This document shows positions 42,688 to 49,829 of a stretch of DNA of 64,000 nt, in pieces. The position numbers were made by a program, and so were the translations under genes. This DNA comes from G963676655 sp963676655 (GTDB lineage Bacteria > Verrucomicrobiota > Lentisphaeria > Victivallales > Victivallaceae): positions 1,580,767 through 1,644,766 of the forward strand of contig CAXXKX010000002.1 of NCBI GenBank assembly GCA_963676655.2, given 5' to 3'. Below the pieces are notes generated by a model. That model was not told where the DNA came from and ran no database searches. It saw only the letters and a list, made by a program, of their open reading frames with translations. Every line of letters begins with the position of its first letter. The stretch's first letter is position 1.

Positions 42688-43791
42688 ATGAAATCAGGAC
42701 TGCATTTTCGTCTGGCTACTCCTGACGACGACCAGGCGATCCGTCGATTGCTTCTGGGGACTGAAATGGACGGCTCTTTGGCATTGGCTTATGATTACGG
42801 TCAATCCTTTAACGCGGCGCTGGAGACACAGGGTTATGATCCTGTTGTCATCGCCGCTGAAAAAGATGGAATCCTTGTCGCGGTGGGAGCAGTAACGCGA
42901 CGGCAGGTTTATTTGAATGGAGTATCGACTGAAATCGGTTATCTGAGCCATTTGCGGATAGCTTCGGATTCCCGCAAAGCTTTGGTCCTTGGTCGGGGAT
43001 ATCGTTTCTTAAAAGAGCTGCAAAAAGAGCTTAATGTTCCTTTTCATCTCAGTTCGATCATAACCGGTAACGCCAACGCTGAGATCCTGACTGCCGGCCG
43101 CGCCGGATTTCCGGTTTATCGCTCAATTGCCGGTTATCGGACATTGCTGCTGCCTGTCTTTAAAAGTAGTAACCGGCGGCGTAAAACGTCCGGGACCCGG
43201 GTTGCCGGGGGAACGCAGGGTGATATTCAAGAACTACTTGACTTTCTGCATGTCGAAGGCGCAAAAAGACAGTTTTTCCCGGTTGTTACGGAACTGGAAC
43301 TGACCGGAGAAAGCGGCCCACTGAGGAGTGTCGGAGTTAACAACTTTTTTATCGCACGTGATGAGAATGGTCAAATTGCCGGAACATTTGCCGTATGGGA
43401 CCAGTCACAACATAAGAACATCATTGTACGAGGCTATAAAGGGCGTATGGCGGTTGCAAAGAAATTTACTGATTTAATCTGCAAAACCGACTTGTTGCCG
43501 GACTTGGAAAAGCCGGTTGAAATTAAACTGGCCTCATGTATTGCAATCCGCGATAACCGGTGCGATATATTTTCCGCTTTGCTTAACGCCGTCATCAACG
43601 ATTTGAAACAAAACTCAACCGGCTATCTTGCCATCGGATTTGATTCAGGTGATCCATTATTGCAGGGAGTTCGCATGCCGTGGCACTTGACCCTGAAAAG
43701 CGATATATTTCAGGTCTACTGGCCCGATTTAACCGACCAGCCGCCAACGCTGGATGCGCGAGCCAAGTATTTTGAACTGGGGATGTTATAG
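42688..43791 (+). CDS. GNAT-like protein with two acetyltransferase-type halves
   Basis: The 367-residue product begins with a GNAT-type start (FRLATPDDDQAIRRLLLG). An acyl-CoA-binding-like segment follows (EIGYLSHLRIASDSRKALVL, then GRGYRFLKEL), with the typical N-x-x-A-x-x-L helix (GNANAEILTAGRAGFPVYRS). A second half from about residue 170 has a related but weaker fold (GDIQELLDFLHVEGAKRQFF, FFIARDENGQIAGTFAVWDQ). It may transfer an acyl or aminoacyl group. GGAGA lies upstream. It is 15 bases after the second B12 radical SAM gene and 4 bases before the next start. Confidence 0.7.
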   Translation: MKSGLHFRLATPDDDQAIRRLLLGTEMDGSLALAYDYGQSFNAALETQGYDPVVIAAEKDGILVAVGAVTRRQVYLNGVSTEIGYLSHLRIASDSRKALVLGRGYRFLKELQKELNVPFHLSSIITGNANAEILTAGRAGFPVYRSIAGYRTLLLPVFKSSNRRRKTSGTRVAGGTQGDIQELLDFLHVEGAKRQFFPVVTELELTGESGPLRSVGVNNFFIARDENGQIAGTFAVWDQSQHKNIIVRGYKGRMAVAKKFTDLICKTDLLPDLEKPVEIKLASCIAIRDNRCDIFSALLNAVINDLKQNSTGYLAIGFDSGDPLLQGVRMPWHLTLKSDIFQVYWPDLTDQPPTLDARAKYFELGML

Positions 43792-43795
43792 TCGT

Positions 43796-44521
43796 ATGAA
43801 TAATCTCAAATCTGACATTATTACCGTTGACCAACTTACTCCGGATTTGCTTGAAGGCATGTTCAAATTGATGAGTGAGCATTTCTCCGGGGTGAAATAT
43901 GCTTCATTTGAACATGATATTTACGAAAAAGAATGGGTGGCGCTGCTCCGGGACTCAACCGGCTCTGTCGGCGGTTTTTCAACCATGACAATCATGAAAG
44001 CCAATGTCCAGGGACAACCTGTCCGCGCTCTTTATTCCGGTGATACGATTGTCGCCGAACGATTCAGACAATTGTTCTCATTGGAACGGATGTGTATGCC
44101 GTTTATCTATCGGCGCGTACTGCAAAAGCCGCAGTTTCGCTGGTATTGGTTTATTATCTGCAAAGGTTACCGTACTTACCGTTACCTGCCGGTTCATTTT
44201 CGCCGTTACTGGCCGGCCCCCGGAATAACCACTCCGCCATTTGAACAGGAAGTGCTGAATGTGTTGGCTGAGATGCGGTTCGGAAATTCATTCAATCCGG
44301 AAACCGGAATCATTGCCGCCCCGGATGATTATGTCTTGCGCGACGGGATTGGCGATATCACTCAGCGCGAATTGCAAAAGCCGCATACCCGTTTCTTTGC
44401 CGATATTAATCCGGGCTGGAAGACTGGAGAACAGGTTGCTTGTTTAGTAGAGCTGCTTCCTGAAAATCTTCATCGCATGTCATGGCGAATGGTCCGCAAA
44501 GAATTGGATGTGATGCAATGA
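43796..44521 (+). CDS. GNAT-like N-acyltransferase-type protein
   Basis: This 241-residue protein opens with VDQLTPDLLEGMFKLMSEHF and has a GNAT-like core (WVALLRDSTGSVGGFSTMTI, ALYSGDTIVAERFR). It also carries a distinctive aromatic-basic stretch (FRWYWFIICKGYRTYRYLPV) that may sit at a membrane surface or bind a lipidic substrate. The stretch does not look like a full membrane span. The ATG at 43796 lies 4 bases after the previous stop; the longer upstream frame is an overlap artefact. Its stop overlaps the GH3 start by ATGA. Function in the pathway is inferred only from context. Confidence 0.62.
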   Translation: MNNLKSDIITVDQLTPDLLEGMFKLMSEHFSGVKYASFEHDIYEKEWVALLRDSTGSVGGFSTMTIMKANVQGQPVRALYSGDTIVAERFRQLFSLERMCMPFIYRRVLQKPQFRWYWFIICKGYRTYRYLPVHFRRYWPAPGITTPPFEQEVLNVLAEMRFGNSFNPETGIIAAPDDYVLRDGIGDITQRELQKPHTRFFADINPGWKTGEQVACLVELLPENLHRMSWRMVRKELDVMQ

Positions 44522-46116
44522 AGTCATTGCCAGTAAATTTTGCATGGTATTGTTCGACCTTACCGGGTTATCTCGCCTTTAGACGCGGGGTTCGTAATGT
44601 CCGTCGAACACAGTTACGGCGGATGCTTAATATTGTTGGAAAAGCGGCCGAAACCGAATACGGGCGAAAATATGATTTCGCGTCTATCACTTCGCTTGAC
44701 GCTTTCCGTGAACGTGTTCCGATTGTTGAATATCAGGATTTGCAGCCTTATATCGAGGCGATGGCCTCCGGGCAGCCTGATGTTTTATTTCCCGGACTCC
44801 CCTGGTGTTTTGAACCAACCAGCGGGACCGGTTCCGCTAATAAGTTGATTCCATATAACCGCGCGCTTCATCAGGAATTCCAGGCGGGGATTGCCCCGTG
44901 GATATTTTCCATGTTCACGCGTAATCCAAAGCTTATGACCGGTCCGGCATATTGGTCGATTTCACCTGTCAGATCGCAATCGAAGTTTACATCCGGAGGC
45001 ATCCCAATCGGCTTCCAGGATGATACTGCTTATTTAAACCGGGTGATGCGTTATGCTATGAAACACCTCATGGCCGTGCCTTGCGATGTTGCGGATTCAG
45101 ACACGATTGATGAGTTTTATTGTCGTACCATACTGCATCTGTTGACCGCAAAATATCTGACGCTTATTTCAGTATGGAATCCAAGTTTCTTGACAATATT
45201 GCTGGGAACTCTCCAAAACAATTCCGAGACTCTAATTGACGAAGTTGCCGCGATTGATCCGGGCCGGGCGCAAGAGTTGCGTCAAATCATAGATGTTAAA
45301 CCACGCAGTCCTATTTCCTATACTGAAATCTGGCCGAATCTGCAAGTGATCAGTTGCTGGGCCGACGCGGCTGCAAAAATCCCATCCCACCAGTTAAAGG
45401 AGAGTTTTCCCAATGTCAAAATTCTCTCGAAAGGTCTAATCTCGACGGAAGGCTTTATTTCATTGCCATTGGAAGGCCTGGCGGCTCCGGCACTGGCAGT
45501 GAACTCCCATTTCTATGAATTTATTCCCGACAATAATCCTGATGAAATCGTCAATGCCTGGGAACTAGAAAATGGTCGTCTTTATTCAGTGGTAATTACT
45601 ACCGGCGGCGGGCTTTATCGTTACAAACTGCACGATATGGTTCAAGTAAAGGGATTCTACCACCAGTGTCCGTTACTCGAATTTATCTGTAGAGACAACA
45701 CAACGTCCGATATTTGTGGCGAGAAACTGCATGAAGCATTGGTGCTGGAATCCCTGCAGGAAGTCTTTTCCGACAAACTTCCGGGATTTGCGCTTCTCGC
45801 CCCAGCAGACAATAACGGCCTGCAACCAGACCATTATGTCTTATATCTAGCCGGTTGGGATGACCTGTCCGCAGTAACTTTGGAGAAGAAACAACAACAA
45901 TTCGACCAGTTGCTATGCCGTAATTTTCATTACGCATATTGCCGTGAACTCGGACAGCTCAAAACAGTGAAGTTTACCGTTCTCAATATCAGTCCGGAGC
46001 AGGCAATGCAAAAATATATAGACGCATCCACAGCGTCAGGACAGAAAATCGGCGACATCAAACCAACCGTCTTGAGCAGCAGGGTTGGTTGGGGCCAAAT
46101 ATTCACCAACGATTGA
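44518..46116 (+). CDS. GH3-family acyl-adenylate amide synthetase
   Basis: This 532-residue protein belongs to the GH3 family, best known for plant enzymes that adenylate a carboxylic acid (auxin, jasmonate, benzoate) and join it to an amino acid. Visible ANL-superfamily motifs are the phosphate-binding loop PTSGTGSANKLIPY (about 100-113), STEGFISLP near 320, the hinge-region GLYRYKLHDMVQV (D of the ATP ribose site) near 368, and ICGEKLHEAL near 400 with the conserved lysine. The start overlaps the preceding stop by ATGA. It is the last gene of the unit and the likely amide- or ester-forming step of its product. Confidence 0.85.
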   Translation: MKSLPVNFAWYCSTLPGYLAFRRGVRNVRRTQLRRMLNIVGKAAETEYGRKYDFASITSLDAFRERVPIVEYQDLQPYIEAMASGQPDVLFPGLPWCFEPTSGTGSANKLIPYNRALHQEFQAGIAPWIFSMFTRNPKLMTGPAYWSISPVRSQSKFTSGGIPIGFQDDTAYLNRVMRYAMKHLMAVPCDVADSDTIDEFYCRTILHLLTAKYLTLISVWNPSFLTILLGTLQNNSETLIDEVAAIDPGRAQELRQIIDVKPRSPISYTEIWPNLQVISCWADAAAKIPSHQLKESFPNVKILSKGLISTEGFISLPLEGLAAPALAVNSHFYEFIPDNNPDEIVNAWELENGRLYSVVITTGGGLYRYKLHDMVQVKGFYHQCPLLEFICRDNTTSDICGEKLHEALVLESLQEVFSDKLPGFALLAPADNNGLQPDHYVLYLAGWDDLSAVTLEKKQQQFDQLLCRNFHYAYCRELGQLKTVKFTVLNISPEQAMQKYIDASTASGQKIGDIKPTVLSSRVGWGQIFTND

Positions 46117-46804
46117 AATCAAAAGCAACTAAAACCCCGTTCACAACGTCAACCGACACAACCACTGAATAAGCTGCGAGCCGAGGGAAAATCGCAGCAT
46201 TAAATATAAGTCCCGGATGGGCTATTTTTTATTGTCTTAATCCGGTACTGATATTTTTATCTACGCCACCTGGCAGGCTGCACAAGTCCGACTATCGTCG
46301 AGCAAAGTTAATTTTGTCTATATCTCCGGACGGATAGACAGCTTTAACGTTGCTGGAATACTATTTTTAAACTAAAAAATATTGAAGGGGTGGGAGTCGA
46401 GGAGAATTTACATAAGAGTTTAATTGAGAATTTTAATATAGATCTATCAAATTTAGTTGATGAAGTGGATTATCAATTTATCTCCGAAAGTCAGTCTTTC
46501 ATTTAAGATTAACTTATCAGAATCCAAATTTATTGCAAGTATAGATCATAAATTCAACAGTTGATTGTTTCTTGTAGCTTATGAGTATTAAGTGCTGTAT
46601 TTTGTAGGCTCATAGTAATTAAAACCGTAAACATCCCAATATTGAGATCGCTAAATCAACACATTTTATCGTCTATTTATTGGGATATCAAATTTTATGA
46701 TTTTATAATTTGTATTTTTAAAAGACATAGTATATGTTTAACTAAGCGGAAGCAGTTTGAAATAATTTAAGCAGATAAAAAACATCTAATTTTTTTGTGT
46801 TAAA
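46117..46804. other. AT-rich region downstream of the GH3 unit
   Basis: A perfect hairpin GCTGCGA (46173-46179)/TCGCAGC (46192-46198) may mark the end of the GH3 transcript, but it lacks a T-tract. Base composition shifts to strongly AT-rich from about 46320. Apart from the possible remnant at 46390-46506 no gene is visible. Confidence 0.45.
46390..46506 (+). pseudogene. Possible gene remnant (38 residues)
   Basis: A GTG-started frame encodes VGVEENLHKSLIENFNIDLS and then NLVDEVDYQFISESQSFI before TAA. It reads like the start of a real soluble protein that is cut short. No ribosome binding site is seen and no continuation in other frames could be recognised. It may be chance. Confidence 0.25.
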
Positions 46805-47851
46805 ATGAAATTCAAGTATTCGGAAACAGGTAAAGCTTTTAAACTGTATGAAAGAGCGTCATCAGACTATCAGTCATCAATATTTGATTTAGTTGATGGA
46901 ACAAGGGAAACGAAGCAGACAAAAGGCTTAGCATATTTATTCAAATCCAATATACATTTATTAGAAAAGTTTATATCAATTCCTAAAGTTCAGAGTTACC
47001 TGAAAAATATATCCGTTTTAAAAAAGATTAGACTTGCAGATTATATTGAAATTTACGCAGAAATGATATCAGAGGGAGAGCAATCAATTCGTAGGGATAT
47101 AACCATAAATTTTTATCAAGGTAATACCAAAATATTATTTATTGTAATTGAGGCAAAAAGTGCAAAATTAAACAAGGTTGGTGATATAGAGGGACAATTA
47201 TTAAAGTATTTTGATACAAGTTATTTCCCTGACGATTATTCAATACCCCATTTAGGAATTACTCTAACAAAGTGGGAAGAACAACTGACAACTCCTAATT
47301 TCATCAGTGTTACTTGGTTAGAAGTCATTAATATATTACATGAGCTTATTAAAGATAAGCAAAACTCTACTGAACTTATTAGGGATTATTATAATTTTAT
47401 AACAAAGGTGGATAAAGGTATGAAATATTACGAAGAAGAGGTACTGTCAATTCCAGCGGGAAATTCTATAGATTTTATTAAAAAGCATAATGTACATGCT
47501 TGTCCTGATACAAGAGGTTATCAATATAAAGACGCAATATTCCTCACTTTTAGAGAGCGTGGTGGTGTGATGGAGAAATTGTATAAGATTGATAAAGTAA
47601 TAAAGTTAGATCCTGATTCTCCATCGCTCGAAAGTGAAATCAGAGACCTTGATTTTTATGAGAGACTGCAAGGATATATTTCCGAAAGAAAAGAAAAATG
47701 GGAGTTTGGCACGGAATGTAAATATAGATTTTATATTTTGTCAGAAACAGATCAAATTACTCTGGAGCACAACCCCAAACCTAAAGTTTCAAGTCAAGGA
47801 CACAGGTATTTTACATTATCACAGGTATTGAGTAAAGAGAAGCTAATTTGA
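46805..47851 (+). CDS. PD-(D/E)XK-nuclease-like accessory protein
   Basis: This 348-residue AT-rich gene encodes a soluble protein. Its first 170 residues contain RRDITINFYQGNTKILFIVI followed directly by EAKSAKL. That gives an Asp, a beta strand and an E-x-K triad, the layout of PD-(D/E)XK nucleases found in restriction and anti-phage systems. SIRRDITI supplies the Asp and IEAK the Glu-x-Lys. The C-terminal half (about 200-348) is not recognised. There is no signal peptide, no clear ribosome binding site, and no partner methylase or helicase nearby. Nuclease activity and a defence role are inferences. Confidence 0.5.
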   Translation: MKFKYSETGKAFKLYERASSDYQSSIFDLVDGTRETKQTKGLAYLFKSNIHLLEKFISIPKVQSYLKNISVLKKIRLADYIEIYAEMISEGEQSIRRDITINFYQGNTKILFIVIEAKSAKLNKVGDIEGQLLKYFDTSYFPDDYSIPHLGITLTKWEEQLTTPNFISVTWLEVINILHELIKDKQNSTELIRDYYNFITKVDKGMKYYEEEVLSIPAGNSIDFIKKHNVHACPDTRGYQYKDAIFLTFRERGGVMEKLYKIDKVIKLDPDSPSLESEIRDLDFYERLQGYISERKEKWEFGTECKYRFYILSETDQITLEHNPKPKVSSQGHRYFTLSQVLSKEKLI

Positions 47852-47958
47852 TAGAGTATGATTCTGTAACTTATATCTCGTGAGTCTTTGAATATATTAC
47901 ACAAAGAGATAGGAGATGAAAAGTGCTGGGATGAAGCCCCCACTTGTGTTCTACTAGC

Positions 47959-48290
47959 TTAAATCTCTTGTTGGTCGTCTATGTTTCGCATCCATTGGTT
48001 TGCGAATTCAGTGAGGGAATGTTGGAGTTGGTTGTTGACGTGGGTTGGTTTGCCGTCTTTATAGCGGAAAACTTGCTGGTCGATGCCGAGGTAGTCATTT
48101 CGGAAGGAAATGGGGTAGTAGTCGCCCTGGATGATGACAAAAGTCATTTCTGGGTCACGCCGTTTAAAGTGCCGTAGTGAGAGATTGAGATCACATTACC
48201 ATAGCCTGGGATTGGAGATAGTAATTCTACCACAACAGGCATGAAGTCTGAGGTGTTTATTTTTGAATAGCCTTCTTCTGATGAGTTATC
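47959..48290 (-). pseudogene. Frameshifted remnant, possibly of a mobile-element protein
   Basis: Two overlapping minus-strand frames together read as one protein. The upstream frame gives INTSDFMPVVVELLSPIPGY, then GNVISISHYGTLNG. The downstream frame continues RDPEMTFVIIQGDYYPISFR, then NDYLGIDQQVF, to TAA at 47959-47961. The joined pattern (ISxxHY...NGD..RDPEMTF) resembles a small protein I associate with conjugative elements and phages (DUF6908-like), but I cannot confirm the family. The frame breaks near 48150 and there is no intact start, so the gene is dead. It lies within 210 bases of the 3' end of tRNA-Arg. Confidence 0.55.
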
Positions 48291-48491
48291 CTACGCATTC
48301 ATTGAAAAGTTAAGGGCTTTAGAACTTGTTAAATCCATGATTACTCATATTTTCGAACTCAGAATTATTAATATAGGGTACTTAAAAATGTTCTAAAAAT
48401 GTTCTAATTTTTGATTTTATTTACATTTAAAGACATTTATATACATGTGTTATCATTTTTACTACTTGAGGGGAATTTGAGTCAAAAAAAA

Positions 48492-48567
<76 letters not shown>

Positions 48568-48585
48568 ACTTGCAGTTTGCAGTTG

Positions 48586-48615
48586 ATAATATGATGCGGT
48601 TTCGGGATTTTTCAA
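48586..48615 (-). promoter_or_regulatory. Promoter of tRNA-Arg
   Basis: On the minus strand TTGAAA (48610-48615) and TATTAT (48586-48591) are 18 bases apart. The -10 box ends 18 bases before the mature tRNA 5' end. Confidence 0.55.
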
Positions 48616-48636
48616 ATTTTTTTGGGCGAAAAATGC

Positions 48637-49281
48637 TTAGATACGCGGATTGATGTAGGCCGGATGCGGTTTGTGTCTTTTCAATTTCATGATCTGTTTG
48701 AACCGGCGACAGTCCTCAAGCGCGGTTTCTTTCATTTGCGGCAGCATGATCGACGCCGCCAGCGAATCCGGCCAGAGCATCAGGGACAGGTCATTGCGCC
48801 AATAAACGATAGTGCCGTGACCGTCCGGTTTTAACTTGACTTTGCTGTTCATAAAGATCATTCCCATTTCATCAGGATTGAGCAGCAGTATCTCGATAAC
48901 CAGATTTTTGACATCAATGTTGATTTGCGTTTTCAACCATTTTGACAGTTGCGGATTTTTGGCTTCATAGACTATTTTTTCCGGAGTACGCGAAATAATT
49001 TTCGATTCAGTTATTGTGCCGGAAGATCCGGTCAGGTTGTCAAATTTGGTTTTCTGTTTCCAAACTTCAGAGTAGGGGGCTTCCAACCGGTAAACACATT
49101 GAATGGAGCAACCCCCGTCTTTGCCGGGTTTTATTCTGGCGGCGTATATTTTGCCTAATCTGAGTTCGGTCAATGAAACCGGGATTTCCTTCGGGTACTC
49201 TTTGTCCGACGAACCGCTGATGCAGCCGGATAACAGGCTCAAAAACATCATGCCTGATATAACTGCCGGTCCAATTTTCAT
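48637..49281 (-). CDS. Hypothetical lipoprotein
   Basis: This 214-residue protein has a lipoprotein signal (VISGMMFLSLLSGC, Cys20). The mature part is beta-rich with a long hydrophobic-face helix near the C-terminus. The pattern (VYRLEAPYSEVWKQKTKFDN, SKIISRTPEKIVYEAKNP, VYWRNDLSLMLWPDSLAASI, LPQMKETALEDCRRF) recalls START/SRPBCC-type lipid-binding domains, but I cannot confirm that. The start overlaps the stop of the upstream 2H-type gene by four bases, so it is coupled to it in a three-gene operon. Confidence 0.6.
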   Translation of the reverse strand: MKIGPAVISGMMFLSLLSGCISGSSDKEYPKEIPVSLTELRLGKIYAARIKPGKDGGCSIQCVYRLEAPYSEVWKQKTKFDNLTGSSGTITESKIISRTPEKIVYEAKNPQLSKWLKTQINIDVKNLVIEILLLNPDEMGMIFMNSKVKLKPDGHGTIVYWRNDLSLMLWPDSLAASIMLPQMKETALEDCRRFKQIMKLKRHKPHPAYINPRI

Positions 49282-49829
49282 CGGATGGGTTCTCCAAGGT
49301 TGGCCCGGTGCAGTAAACGCGGCTGGAGCATTGAAAGATCAAGGTTGTAGATGCTGACCGTGTTCAAGATTACATCCGGGGACTGAAGTTGAAACGCAAG
49401 CAGGTCACGCGTGTTTTTTTCCGAAATATTACCGCGCAGTTTAACCGTGCAATGAGGTTCAAAAGGAAAGGGGGACGGTTTAAAATAGATTTCGCTGGCG
49501 GCAAACTTTTTATGTAAATCACAGATTTCTTCCAGGGGCTTGACTTCAAGAAAAAAGATGTTGGTATCAGGAAAGGACCGCATCGGACCGAACTTGACCT
49601 TGATTGGTGAGCTTTCAGCAATAATCCGGTCGAAAATGTCAAAGACCGTATCCGGCGACTGGTCCGGCATCAGTACCCCGAGCCCGTTCGAGCCCGTTAA
49701 AGTAACTTCCACCGGCATTTCCGAGCGTTCCGGATCAAACCGGCGACGCAGGGCTTTGACCGCCTGGGCAATCGGGGCAGGGGCGTTTAGAACAATATAT
49801 GTCGGTTGTTCAAATGGATTTGCAGTCAT
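49278..49829 (-). CDS. 2H phosphoesterase / 2'-5' RNA ligase-like protein, degenerate first motif
   Basis: The 183-residue protein (ATG at 49829) resembles the 2H superfamily, which uses two HxT/S motifs to act on 2'-3' cyclic phosphates or 2'-5' linkages. The second motif is intact (FEPHCTVKL). At the position of the first motif the sequence reads MPVEVTLTGSNGLGVL, with Glu or Val where His is expected. The protein may therefore be inactive as a phosphoesterase or use another residue. The ATG overlaps the stop of the large upstream gene (ATGA), and GGGAG lies 9 bases upstream. A longer upstream frame exists but lies inside that gene. Confidence 0.68.
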   Translation of the reverse strand: MTANPFEQPTYIVLNAPAPIAQAVKALRRRFDPERSEMPVEVTLTGSNGLGVLMPDQSPDTVFDIFDRIIAESSPIKVKFGPMRSFPDTNIFFLEVKPLEEICDLHKKFAASEIYFKPSPFPFEPHCTVKLRGNISEKNTRDLLAFQLQSPDVILNTVSIYNLDLSMLQPRLLHRANLGEPIR

